Shown here one piece after another: positions 34,490 through 44,999 of a stretch of 64,000 nucleotides of DNA (position 1 is its first letter; every line of letters starts with the position of its first letter). The notes under the pieces are model-generated. The model did not search any database, had not been told where the DNA came from, and saw only the letters and a list, made by a program, of their open reading frames with translations. The position numbers and the translations under genes are program-made. The stretch is taken from the NCBI RefSeq assembly GCF_019649055.1, contig NW_026570445.1, forward strand, positions 1 to 64,000, written 5' to 3'. The DNA is from Paramacrobiotus metropolitanus (taxonomy: Eukaryota > Tardigrada > Eutardigrada > Parachela > Macrobiotidae).

Positions 34490-35346
34490 TGCGTAATCCG
34501 TAATGTAGTTATTCGTAGCGACGTCGGATTTCTTCTGTGAGCGGCATGCCTTTGCTATATGACCTTTCTTCCCACAGTTATGGCATACGTGTTTCCTGTA
34601 GAAACAGCGCTCGCGCATGTGATCGGTTGATCCACAGGAATCGCATCTTCGCTTAGGGGAACTGGAATCGGAATCGGACTCGTTTTGATTGCTGGTGGGT
34701 GGCTTGTGGCTTCCATTTGCACTGGATTGACCACTGGAATTGGATGTCTTTGCTTGACAACCGTTGACCTTCTGCTAGCTGTGACTTTCATCACAGTTTC
34801 ACGGTCTTGGCTGGACGTACTGGCGTAGCTTCTTCAATGCCGGTTTCCATCTTCCTGGCGGCGTTCAGGGTCTCTTCGTGGGTCTGGTATTCGTTTATCA
34901 GTAGGTGACGGCGGACGGAATCCGACTGGATGCCGTTTATGAAGACGGCGCTGAGCATCGGGTCGATGATGTCAGCGGGAGTAACTTGCATACGGTACTC
35001 CTGTACCGTAACCTGCTGGAGTATGCCGCCAGCGATTCGTCCTTCCTTGGACAGTTCGGAAAAGGTGTGCCTCCGCGACCTTGAATGTGTACTTGTTGTA
35101 CACTGTATCCAATTTGGCCAGCAGCATTTCTATGGTGAGTTTCTTGTCCGTGATGGCAGTCGGCCTGCACATCGAGACAAGCATCTCGAATGGCTTGACC
35201 TCCAGCGAGTTCAGAAGCAGCCCTTTCTGCTTCTCCACGGGATGTCGGCGAATTCGATATAGCTGTGGAGGTTTTCTTTCCACATATCCCACTGCATCGA
35301 CTCGGGATTAAACCGTAGGATGGGATGAGTTTCTGGTGTCGCCATA
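34490..35346 (-). pseudogene. gag with two CCHC zinc knuckles (frameshifted)
   Basis: A start-like MATPETHPILRFNPESMQW lies at 35346. At about 35240 the frame must shift to continue (DIP to VEKQKGLLLNSL). Further shifts occur near 35060 and 34990 around ESLAAYSSRLR, a typical capsid-region motif. Minus-strand sequence at 34609-34652 reads CDSCGSTDHMRERC, and at 34544-34588 CHNCGKKGHIAKAC, both CX2CX4HX4C knuckles of a nucleocapsid that binds RNA. At least three frame breaks mean no intact Gag is encoded, although the LTRs are identical. Family is probably Ty3/gypsy-like, but this cannot be fixed without pol. Confidence 0.8.
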
Positions 35347-35440
35347 TTCGAACGAATTAAGAAGCGAACTAGCGCTGTTAAGCCGTATATAAAGAACTCG
35401 TACACTTCAATGATAGATCAGTACACAAGCTTCACGCCAT

Positions 35441-35634
35441 TGTCATGTATTGTCATGTGTAGGAATCGTATCTTTATTGTATCGTAATGGTCAGGAAAAC
35501 AACTGAAAGGAAACTGAGGAATCGTAACTAGAGAACCGGGAAAACACAAGAGAAGTTGCTAAGAAGACAAGGACAAAGGACAGAAATAGGAAAGTATTAG
35601 AAGGACAATAAACACGTGAACTCAGTATACTACA
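35441..35634 (-). repeat. 194-bp LTR (5' LTR of the minus-strand element)
   Basis: Identical in all 194 positions to 34101-34294 by direct reading. It is followed by the ATGGG target duplication at 35635-35639. Confidence 0.9.
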
Positions 35635-36752
35635 ATGGGAAAATCACAGCCTTATGCCTGCTTGACCTGAAGAAAGCATTCGACTCCGTTTCCCACGCGA
35701 AGTTAATTGAGAAGTTACACGCAATTGGCGTCCGTGGCGGCGCGCTTAAATGGTTTCACAGTTACCTGACATCCCGAAAACAACGTGTGAAAATGTCCCG
35801 AAACGTGTCCGACTGGCTGCCAGTGCAGTCTGGGGTTCCGCAGGGCGCACGCCTGGCCCCGGTGCTGTACACGTTATATACCAACGACATGCTGCCCGGA
35901 CTCGACGCTGAATGTTTTGCGGATGACACAGTTCTGTACGGTGTTGGTACCACGCACGAGGAGGCGGCTTTGAACCTTGGTGTCCAAGTGGACAAGGCGA
36001 CCGCCTGGTTCACGGAGAATTCCCTTTGCGTCAACGAAAAGAAATGTAAGCTGATTTACATTTGTCCACTCTCGCGAAAAAGCCAACATGCGCCTACAAT
36101 TAGTCTGAACGGCTACCAGCTTGAAGCGGAGAAATGCGTCAAGTATCTTGGTGTGCATATTGACCAGAATCTGAAATGGGAAGAGCAGTTTGACCATGTG
36201 TTGCGGAAGGTGAACTATGGCATCGCAATGATAAACGCAGCGAAGGATGGTCTGGACATGCCACAGCGGAGAAGTCTTTACCATGCTTGCGTGCAGCCAC
36301 ATCTTGACTATGGGTCGGATACGTGGTCACCAGCATCTTCGACTTTACGCGGCAAGCTAGCCAGAGCCCAACGGAAAGCACTGCAGGCCATTACTGATTA
36401 CAAGGAGCGGGTGACCCCCGAGCTGTATCAGCGATTACGCATCCTGCCGTTGTTCGACCGTTGGAAGCAGTCCGAAGCTGTCTGGTTGTACAAGATCTAC
36501 AACCATGAAGTGTACAACCCACCGCCCTACTTGGTCGAAATGGTCAACTTCAAAGATTTGTCGTCCCAGTATAACCTCCGGAAACCAAAGCGAATCCAAG
36601 CCAGAGCAAAGAAGAAAATTGGAGAAAGTACGTTGGCAATGCGTCTGATGAACGTGTTTGAGCGGATTCAAAAAATTAATATGGAGATACTCAATGTTAG
36701 CGGTGTTGGCTTCTTTAAGTTTGCTCTGAAAACGATTGATCTGTTCGAATAA
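35635..36752 (+). CDS. LINE ORF2, C-terminal part: catalytic reverse transcriptase
   Basis: It resumes exactly at the ATGGG target duplication with GKITALCLLDLKKAFDSV (motif A), then SGVPQGARLAPVLYTLY, CFADDT (catalytic box, about 35911-35930) and KYLGVHIDQNL. The C-terminal region is typical of CR1/Jockey elements (SLYHACVQPHLDYGSDTW). The stop follows DLFE at 36752. Without the LTR element the two halves would be in one frame (GAT GAT GGG AAA ATC), so the LINE was probably intact here when it was hit. Confidence 0.92.
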
Positions 36753-36836
36753 TCCCTTTTTTGTTGTTAACCTTTAGCTGTTTTTTACCGACCAGACGTT
36801 GAAGTCCCGTTAACCGGGTTGTCTGCTCTTGATATA

Positions 36837-36857
36837 TGAATGAATGAATGAATGAAT
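36837..36857 (+). repeat. (GAAT)n 3' tail of the LINE
   Basis: About five GAAT units form the 3' end of the LINE, preceded by the conserved CCGGGTTGTCTGCTCTTGAT. Microsatellite tails in place of poly(A) are known for CR1/L2-type elements. Confidence 0.8.
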
Positions 36858-37033
36858 GTGTTTAAGCTTTTTGGAATTTTCTTACAGCCATAACTTCCGA
36901 CCCGGATGTTGCGCGCACAAACGTTGTTTACGCTTATGTATACAAATCATCTGGCTACAGAATCCCATAAAAAAAAGCAAAAAGGTGTTTGGGAGCGCGC
37001 GAAAGTGAACGTTTCGAACATGTACCCGAATTT
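36858..37033. mobile_element. palindromic element, right arm (after the LINE)
   Basis: GTTTAAGC, CAGCCATAACTTCCGACC, GGATGTTGCGCGCACAAACG and GTTTGGGAGCGCGCGAAAGT match the right arm of the 8051 element. They continue the half that stops at 32382. Confidence 0.75.
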
Positions 37034-37034
37034 G

Positions 37035-37500
37035 ACGTCCACGTGGTCCAGCACATCTGGCGGGGCCGGGGGAAACGGCCGGTCCATGGCCCACATGACC
37101 CGCCGCATAACAGGCGGCCAGCCGGCTTGGCAGTTGCAGACTAAGCGGCGAATGCCGATCGGCGTCCCATCCACGACGGACGCGACGGCGGACCGGCATC
37201 CGGAGGCCGGGCGAACCGGGAGGATTACGATGGACGAAGCACCAGGTAAGCGTGATCAGGTAAGCGCAGTCCTACATCCGACCACATCGTGTCGAAAAAA
37301 GTGCCGCCCATCTGCAGCCCATCGATGAGCAGGCGGTGACAGTGTGGCTGGAAGTCTTCCAGGATTTGCGGCACCACTTTGGTCAGGCAGAAGGACTGGA
37401 TCACCAGGAACGGCAGCTAAATGGCCCAGCCTTCCAGTAAGTGCAGCACGATCCATGCGCTGTGCCAGTTGAAAAACTCCGCCGCCCAGTCGTCAGCGCG
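37035..37500 (-). pseudogene. multi-pass membrane-protein fragment, unrecognised family
   Basis: Minus-strand translation from about 37498 gives SDFAARADDWAAEFFNWHSA, then a hydrophobic stretch (WIVLHLLEGWAI), an in-frame TAG at about 37418, LPFLVIQSFCL, and then PQILEDFQPHCHRLLIDGLQ. QPHC(H/Q)RL recurs at 10.5 kb. A second coherent block further down reads VCNCQAGWPPVMRRVMWAMD. The stop codon and missing partner exons suggest a pseudogene or partial copy. I do not recognise the family. Confidence 0.4.
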
Positions 37501-38399
37501 GGCGGCGAAATCGCTAACCGGGAATATATATATTGTGGTGTTGTATTCAGTGCAGTACCTAAGTAAGGGTACATACAATACAGTTCAGCACAGTTACTGC
37601 AAAATGATTTGCAGTTTGCTTTTATTTTGTAGTACAGAATAAGGTAAAAATAGTTAAAAACTGAAATTAGGAGCACAAGTTTGGCCAGCACGATAATCGC
37701 TACACGAGAGCAAGCATTGCAACGAAAATGTGCGTCGGTGCACCGTGCAAGCAAGAAGTAGACATAGCGGACTGCAGCAAAGAATTTCGGGTCATAGAGA
37801 AATGGGATATGGTTTGGTTCTACGCAGAGGTCCTCTGCTTTGCCTGCGACAGAATCAACAGCTCAGTTGAGTGCTTCTCTTACCTTGTAAGAACTGTATA
37901 GCCTATGCCCTATACATCTCCTCTATACATCTCCCAAATCAATGCACCACGACGCTCAGGCCTCATGCTCTCTAGGGAATACCTTGAAAAGCTTAGGTGG
38001 TGGGAAAAAACGGAAACGCAGACATCCGGCGGGCGTCTTGGCTGCATGGTGAGAGTCGGTGAGACCAGTGGAGGAGGAACTAGATTAGTGCGTCGTTCTC
38101 TCACACTTCTTCAGGTCTACATTACGCTCACCATCCCACTCGCTGCAAGCACGCAGGGAGAATTGTAGCATGTACACCTGGAAAAAAACGTAAAGAAAGA
38201 ATTCTTCAGCCCGAAGATCCAGCAACAAATACGTTCGCACGCGTATAATGGGTACGTATGTTACGGTATGTATATAATTATATCTGCTTCATCCAGACAG
38301 CTACTGGAAACACAACATAGCGTGCACAAATTTCAGGCTATTTTGACTTTTTTCTGCAATAAATTTTTAAAAAAATACTTCTGAAAAAAGTAATCGTAA

Positions 38400-38840
38400 A
38401 AAAACAATAAAAAAAGGTAGTCCTGAAGTTGTCTGTAAAAAAATGCAATCGTAAGCGTTGCAGCGTCCGTTCCTTACGATGTGTTAAGTGTTACTTATTA
38501 AATCGTCGTGGCTTCCGCTGGTGCTCGCGACGCCCTCTGGATCGGCCGCGCCTACAATCTGCCTGGCGCTGTTGGTCCTCTCGCCCAATCACAGCGGTGG
38601 GCCCGAAGTGTTACCTACTCAGCGGAAGCGGAAGTCAGCTCGACTAGCCAACCGCCGCCATCGGCCGGCGGCTGCTTGAGCCGTGTACGTCTAGTCGTGT
38701 TCGCCGTCCGCGATGACGTAACTGCAGCGATAGTCGTAGCTTGCACTTTGCAGTTGTTGTCGGCACGGGAGACGCTGCAGCTGCCTACGATCATTACGCT
38801 GTGCATCGGCAGATGTTTGTTGTCTTCGAGGTAAAGCATT
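38400..38840 (+). other. possible exon with hydrophobic segment and basic tail
   Basis: One frame at about 38515-38680 reads SWLPLVLATPSGSAAPTICL, then LALLVLSP, and a basic tail TQRKRKSARLANRRHR before a stop. Another frame (to 38834) reads VFAVRDDVTAAIVVACTLQL. Overlapping frames cannot both be real. It resembles other TM-plus-basic-tail fragments at 41.7 and 47.9 kb only in general character. Confidence 0.2.
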
Positions 38841-38964
38841 TTGAAAGTTCAAACCACCATCCAGTGCCTTAGATAGCACGTACAGTATAATAATCGAATG
38901 ATTATTATTACATTATTATTATTATTATTATTACGGCACAAGAGCAGACAACCCGAGAAGATGT

Positions 38965-39110
38965 CAAGTCTGGTTGAACAAGACACCAGTCATGTGCTAA
39001 TACAAACTTTTAAGCAGCGAATATCTATGCAAATACAACGGGGACACGCGATTTGTGAAATGGGTACGATCCCCGATCAGGATAGCATAGAGGAAGTGTC
39101 TCTGTTATAA
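38965..39110 (+). repeat. LINE 3'-end fragment
   Basis: The frame TFKQRISMQIQRGHAICEMG, followed by DSIEEVSLL-stop, matches the C-terminus of the R2/NeSL-like LINE (QRLSIQIQRGNAICVMG...EFFLL). It is preceded by a TTA run and GAGCAGACAACCCG, which resembles the end of the CR1/Jockey-group LINE in reverse. Confidence 0.65.
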
Positions 39111-39279
39111 ATGCTGTTTTCTTTTGGTGCTTAGTCTGTACTCACACTATGATACTTAATAAAGGTACCTTAATCTACAAAAATATTTCAGACAGATTAA
39201 CAGATTTGAGTAGGAATTTAAAAGCAGGTACAGAACTGGTATCCAGAATTTTAGGGCTAACAGCAAGAATTGTATCAAA

Positions 39280-39410
39280 CAGGCGCATTAACCGGCATAT
39301 CCATGGTCGACTGTCCAATCACGGCTATTGCAGTTTGAAGGATGGCGATGGTGCGGATGGTCGCCGTGACCCCTGAGACCGCCAACGGGCCCGCAAGGCT
39401 GGCAAGCAAA
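39280..39410 (-). other. possible membrane-segment exon
   Basis: Minus-strand frame: ALLASLAGPLAVSGVTATIR followed by TIAILQTAIAVIGQSTMDMP, preceded by an acceptor-like CGGGCAG. Composition is that of membrane helices. No partner exon was found. Confidence 0.25.
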
Positions 39411-40799
39411 GCACTGCCCGGTGTCCAGTAATATTATTGTCAAGAACTTTCTACAACTACTACAGAAAGGGGCTCAAATTATGTTATCCATAATATTGTG
39501 AGCGAGAAGCTGACAGCCTGAATCGACGGGGCCCGCGTGCATGCACCCGCCGTCCTGTAGAAATGCAATTGCCAACGGCTCTAATCGACGGTGAAATGGA
39601 AGGAATAGTGCGTAATATCTATACGAACTAGGCGAGGCCTAGCACACGCCGGTGCAGAGCTGAGCTGCAATAGGACAACGGCAGCAGGTAAACTGTGCGC
39701 GTGGCCAGCAGACAGGGCAGCGCCGGAGCGAGAGCGGCACCGGATGTGCAGCTTGTGGCGCAGACGCTGAACCGTACTGCAGCTGCGTTGACATTTCCCA
39801 CCCTGTCGTCTTCCTTTAGACATGGGCTTGACGTTCGTTATGGAATATTATTACCATACCTAATGGTTTGCAATGCAAACTTTAAATAAGCCGGGTGGCG
39901 TACTGGCCATAGTCAGACCAGGTACGAAGTTACGAACTGCATAAATAAACCCGTGTATAAATAAAGAACTGTGACAGGTTCGTTGTGCATAGATGCATAA
40001 ACTACGAGTAAATTGCCTACAGAGCTCAGTTTCGCGACATGTGACGAACATGCTTTGATTCTTTCGGCCTGGTAACGCGGCAGCATCCCGTTCTAGCCAA
40101 AAGATGGCGCGGGTGGTAGCAGCCAGGAGGGACACGTGCTCTGGATAGAACTCAGTGCATCGTCATGTTGTTTTTTCATTGTATGGTTCTATTTCATGTT
40201 GTTTGTTTGTAGCAAGATATCCCTAATTTAAGTGGAACGGCTCCATATATTACTGTGGTAGTGCATGACTGCACACGGTAAGTGTTCAACTAAATAGCCC
40301 TTGAAGTTGTAATGAAATTCAGTGAATCATTAAAATAATTGGCCTGTTTTCAGCAACTAACTTGGGGAATTTGACTGCACCTTTAAAAGCCGAAGACATC
40401 GAGCGTTGGTGTCGCGTGCAGTTGGATATCTCCTGTATAGTACTTATTGCTATAACAAAGTGGAAATTGTATTGAAATGATGTACATATCTGTGTTAAAC
40501 GATCTGGCGTTCTGTATTGTTCATAGACATAACAACCGCGGAATGAAAGAAGCTGATGTTAGTACTGTATCTCTAGACCTCTTCGATATCTGCTAATTGC
40601 ATCGTCTAAGACCCGGTAAACCAGCGCGATGAAGTGAGAAACTATTCGATGCACCTAACTAATTATGGCGAGTGATTACTTGGTTTTCTTGTTGGTAGCG
40701 CGAAATGGATTCCCGGTAAGCGACCGGGCCATTTCGACGGCAGCTGGTTAGTAATAGTGAACCGCGTCCATCAGCTAGCGGAACGTTGTCGCCGTGCAG

Positions 40800-41784
40800 A
40801 TGGAGGAAGATGACTGTGGGCTGGGATACATCCAGGACATTGCCGGTGACACGGGGCTGATTAGCTTCGATTCCTCCCGCGAACCGGCGCGCCGCATCCC
40901 GGCTGTGCGAGTCTGCCTGCTGCAGTACTTATCCCGCAACCTGTGTAGTGCAGACTTCCGCCGCATGGCCGTCTTCGCGGCTCTCCGCGACGACAGCGCC
41001 GGGCCGTTGCGCAGCCTTGACGATTGCCATATGGTCTGTGTTTGCGTGAAGGTACCGGGCGTTCCCAGTACTCGGTACGCATTCACAACAACAGCAAATC
41101 GTGCTTCCGTCTTTTTTGTATGTGGCGTTTAAATGCGGCAGAAACTAATTTGTTTAGTTTCCTTCTTCTTCATTGTCTGCCCGCTGTTTTCTTCACTGAT
41201 TTTCTTAGGATGCCAGCGTTGTATGGAAAGCAGCGTCGTACAACTCGTGCACGTGACTGCGGAATAAATTGCCCGTGTCACGAACTGATGTTGATTGTCG
41301 AGAGTCTTCTGCTAACTGAATACAACTAAAGGTCAGAAATACGACATGATGGCACATGTTGCCAGGGTGTTACAGTCCAGTAGCTTGTTTATGCCACCTG
41401 CCAGTCATACGTGTAACGGAGATCCTGGAAGACGTGGAGGTGCCCGAGCAGGGCCAAGTCATGCGGTCAGTTGGCTACAGTTCATTTGTAATCCATTCTT
41501 TAAACTAGGATCACGCGATTGTGCAGAGCGTGGGCATTGTGGCGAGTGATAGTGCAACAACTATAGCCGAGACGCTGACGGACCTACAACAGCTGTAGAT
41601 CATACTGTATTTAAAGCTGTTGGCGCACTGCTGCTCGTTGGGCTGTTGTTAAGGAGCATCCGTGGCGCTACGCAAAGTCTGAAGTACCATCGTCGTCGTG
41701 CTCGACGATCGACGATTGTGGTACACGGCGACGATGGTCCCTCTGCGGAACGCGGGCCCGCGACGAGAAGGTGACCTTTAACTT
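40800..41784 (+). other. possible receptor-like gene remnant (exon candidates)
   Basis: The first candidate is 40800-41051: ATG, 84 codons, donor AAG|GTACCG. It begins MEEDDCGLGYIQDIAG and has an even Cys distribution. Around 41408-41470 a frame reads VIRVTEILEDVEVPEQGQVM. The last candidate is about 41552-41784, after acceptor GTGATAG: CNNYSRDADGPTTAVDHTVF, a membrane helix (KAVGALLLVGLLLRSI) and a basic tail (KYHRRRARRS) to a stop. The middle exon could not be joined in phase, so the model is incomplete. A TEIL(E/Q)D motif also occurs at about 50558. The family is unrecognised. Confidence 0.3.
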
Positions 41785-42859
41785 GCCCAGCGCACGCTGC
41801 GTGCTGGCGCCTGGACTGCTTGGCGACCAAGAGCATCACCCTGCCTTAATGTCTCGTGAACAAATTGTTTTCGGGAATAATAAAGATGCTGTACCAACCC
41901 TAGTCGGACGCCAAGGTACGAGGTAGTAGCGTTTTCTAGTCCTACGTCCGCAGTATCAGGAAACACTCACTGACAAAGCATCACCGGCACATTCACATAC
42001 GTACACCAGTTGTTCATGTTTTCCTGGCATGCACAGTGAAAATTTAAACACTGAGCAGAGAGACCAGTGCCGCAGTGTTTTAGCGGGATTCTGAACTGCT
42101 GATCCGCCCACGTCAAGTGGAAAACTGGAGCAGAACACTTCAACACGGCTGTACCGTGTCCTTTAACAGCAGCCAGAATACAGCCCTGCTTAAGAAATAC
42201 AGCCAGCAAGTGCTCTTCCCCAGTTTAATCACGTCCACTCTGACGGTAGATGAAATGCATTCGTTTCATTAAATTTTGCAGTGCCCAAATGCCAACAACA
42301 ACTGCCGCAGCGTTGCCACCACTACCGGAGCATCCGGGTAATCAATCGGCTCAGCCAACACGACCCCTGCCGGCCTGCGGCGCGCTGCACCCGCTGACGT
42401 GATCCGGCGGTGTCATGTGGCCTCGAATGGTAGTATGTCTTCTGGTCTAGCCAGCAGATTAATGCCGTTAAAGATAATCTCGCCGGTTGACTGGTGTACG
42501 TCTCACGAGATCGACAGCAGCACTGTGGACGCCAGCATTCAGGGATAGCATAAACACATCTGGGTTTATCTCTAGGTCATACCGATTACCAACAAGCCGT
42601 GCCGCGCAAATATAAATTGTATAACTGCATTCATTTATACATCCACTTTATAGGAAATTAATTTCTTGGTACAGTATATATACATACCCTGTATAGCTTC
42701 TTAGCCTTTTCCTTGACGGCGCGGCGTCAGCAGCTACTGGGAGCGTGGTCGAGACATTACGTTTATTAGCTGCTGGGCCGGGGCACAGTAATACGCGTAA
42801 TACCGTCCGCAGAAATGAGAAGGCGAACTAGCTGGTAAAAGGAAGAGAATTCATAGCGT

Positions 42860-43093
42860 GATGAAATGATGAATCATAACTGGGTGGTCTTATGGTTGAT
42901 CAACTGGTATCGCTACCGTATGGAATTGCTCCATCCGGCAGTTTTGCACTGCGGGCAACAGGGACTGTTGGAGGCGTTGCTGCACGACCTCCCGCAGCGC
43001 CCGGGGAAACGGCATCGCGGGGAACTGTTGTCTTACTTGTTACCAGCCACACAGCCCCATGTGAGCTATTTTAAGATACAGCCTGGCGTAAAC
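42860..43093 (+). other. weak coding-like stretch, unrecognised
   Basis: Two overlapping plus-strand frames have protein-like composition (for example WYRYRMELLHPAVLHC followed by GLLEALLHDLPQR). Neither has a recognised domain or clear splice partner. Confidence 0.15.
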
Positions 43094-43243
43094 TGATCAT
43101 TAGCCACAAAGAGAACTGAGAGAATATCAGTTAGTTCTATATATGGACATAAGGTGATAAGATCTGAATTGACAGATTTCCAGTCTTCTCTGTATCTCTT
43201 GTTATGCCGTTTTAATGTTCTTATTGAGTGATGTAAGGCTTTG

Positions 43244-43256
43244 GAAGTTTCTAGAA
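43244..43256 (+). promoter_or_regulatory. heat-shock element (three alternating nGAAn units)
   Basis: GAAGTTTCTAGAA is a perfect GAAnnTTCnnGAA array, the consensus HSF trimer site. It lies 34 bp upstream of a TATA box. Confidence 0.55.
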
Positions 43257-43289
43257 GTTTGTTAATGTGGTTGTTTGTCCGAATGTGGC

Positions 43290-43297
43290 TATATAAG
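43290..43297 (+). promoter_or_regulatory. TATA box
   Basis: TATATAAG with GC-rich flank GCGCC downstream, suitably placed after the heat-shock element. Confidence 0.5.
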
Positions 43298-44865
43298 CGC
43301 CAAGCTTGCAATAGCTAGAGGGTCCACTCTGGTTTAGTCCACTGGAAGTCATCTAGCAGTCACTTGAATTGTGTTTCGTAATAAAGTCGCAAAATCCACT
43401 TCGGGATTTTACGTTAAACTTAGCTACGTATAGTGCCTGGGGCAGCACAGAACGCTAGTGGAGTTTATTAACGTAACATACTGTAATTCACTGCATTATC
43501 TTATACGGTTAATGTTACCGCTTCCGGACTCCACTGGGGGCACTGGAGCCCCGGCTGCTGGGAGGCTGGTGCTCTCGGTGATCGGCTGTGTGCGGTGACC
43601 GTGGGTCAGCGAAAAGCCGGCCGACCGGGGTCGGCGGAAGAGAGCGACCAGTGCCCTGCGCAACCGAAGGCCCCTTTATTGAGCAAGTGCGAAATAACAG
43701 CAGAAGAACAGTAGGGTGTGGCGGGTGGTAAAAGAACAGAGATCACTCGCGCGCACACGATCTCGAAGGAGCAGAGACAGACAGCAATGTAGAAATGCAA
43801 AACAGTGCAAACACACGAACGGTGCCAAGCGCAAACAGCATGCCCGTGCATGACGGCGGCCGCTTTGATCTAAGCGCCACGGCGGCGCGCAGCGCCACCA
43901 ACAGACTCACGTAACTTGCTACACATGGGGAAAGGAGAAAGAGCGGGAGCGCACGTCCTCCAGCTAACATTAACATCAATTAACTTGTTAATTGTCATTT
44001 AATACGTACTTGTTCAGGTGCGCAGTGCACAAGTATAGAGCAATGAGCAATGAACTGCCAATAAATGCCGAATGTGACACGTGCTTTCGTTCCCTGCTTC
44101 GGCACTCGAGCGGTAGCGGTAAGCGGAGATCCTTGCCGATCCAGCGGTCTAGCTGCTTCTGGCATCCCGATCCCGGCTGGGCAACAATTGTACATCGTGC
44201 TTTGGTATGCTTTTTTACCCTCAAAATTAACCCGATGGTAACGTCGAGATGTGCTTTTATCTCTCGCCTCTTTCTGGTGTTTAAGTATCGGATGTGAGAA
44301 AACTGATACAGAGTCAATCAAATGTTGCTCTGCTGACCAGAATCAGCGTTTAATCTTGGCTCCGGGATTGGGAGACAATCGAATCCGGCAACGTTGAACT
44401 GATGCGGTTATAGTTTATATTTGTACCATCATTTATGAAAATATCGTACTTCGGTCAGTAAACACTCTAGAATACTGGCCACCGCATCGTGCATGGGACG
44501 GCATAGACATGGTGTGAAGAGGCGAAAATGGATGCAGTCGTGGTTTGTAGTCTAATTGCTAGCGGGCTGTTGTTGCAGTTCTGACCAAACTTTGCCCCGA
44601 CTTGTTGCCCCGGCGCCGTCAACGCGTTGCAGCGTCGTCGAAGATCGTTAACACCACGATGAATCTGCCGTGACCGTGAAGTTCGGCGCGCCGCTGACCT
44701 GTCTTTTCCGTCTGCAGTTCCAGCCATGCCTGCGTCATGGGTGGAGACCGTTTGCCGGTCTCCTCCGGTTATGCAGAAATGGCTACACTATCCTGCATAT
44801 CTTCAATAATAACCTTTAACAAGTATCATGGTACGAGTACAAACTATGCACCAGAACAAAACGGC

Positions 44866-44985
44866 GTTTTCAAAAGAAACACTTCCTCTATGCTATCCTG
44901 ATCGGGGATCGTACCCACTACCCATTACACAAATCGCGTTTCCCCGTTGTATTTGCATAGATATTCGCTGTTTAAAAATATATCG
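44866..44985 (-). repeat. LINE 3'-end fragment (minus strand)
   Basis: Reverse complement reads FKQRISMQIQRGNAICVMG. It then carries five extra bases before GTACGATCCCCGATCAGGAT, which is otherwise nearly identical to 39060-39085. It is a sibling of the fragment at 38965-39110 in opposite orientation. Confidence 0.65.
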
Positions 44986-44999
44986 CTGCATATCTTGTC

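Larger units (their letters stand above)
34101..35634 (-). mobile_element. gag-only LTR retrotransposon (TR-GAG-like), 1534 bp
   Basis: Two identical 194-bp LTRs flank 1146 bp of internal sequence, with 5-bp target duplications ATGGG. Next to the 5' LTR, minus-strand TGGCGTGAAGCTTGTG looks like a tRNA primer-binding site. Next to the 3' LTR is a polypurine tract. The interior encodes only a gag-like region with two zinc knuckles; no protease, reverse transcriptase or integrase is present, nor would there be room. It must be mobilised in trans by an unseen autonomous element. It sits inside the reverse-transcriptase frame of the LINE. Confidence 0.88.
32383..36857 (+). mobile_element. CR1/Jockey-group LINE, 5'-truncated, split by an LTR element
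   Basis: One long protein frame with apurinic-type endonuclease and reverse transcriptase spans 32383-34100 and 35640-36752. A short 3' UTR follows and ends in (GAAT)n at 36837-36857. The 5' edge lies inside the start of the endonuclease (HLNVQGF), so the copy is truncated. Both sides match the palindromic element (31971-32382 and 36858-37033), showing that the LINE landed in it. Confidence 0.9.
43094..43414 (+). mobile_element. solo-LTR-like block with heat-shock element, TATA box and polyA signal
   Basis: The block contains, in order, a heat-shock element at 43244-43256 (GAA..TTC..GAA), a TATA box at 43290-43297 (TATATAAG), a likely start region near 43320, AATAAAG at about 43379, and a hairpin AAAATCC/GGGATTTT at 43391-43410. 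This U3-R-U5-like order within 320 bp has no gene after it. TAAAC occurs directly outside both proposed ends (43089-43093, 43415-43419), as a 5-bp target duplication would. The ends start TG but do not finish CA, so the boundaries are uncertain. Confidence 0.4.

Noticed and set aside
34101-35634. Reading the two 194-bp repeats as a tandem duplication
   Set aside because: The 5-bp ATGGG duplication, primer-binding site, polypurine tract and zinc knuckles between them identify LTRs.
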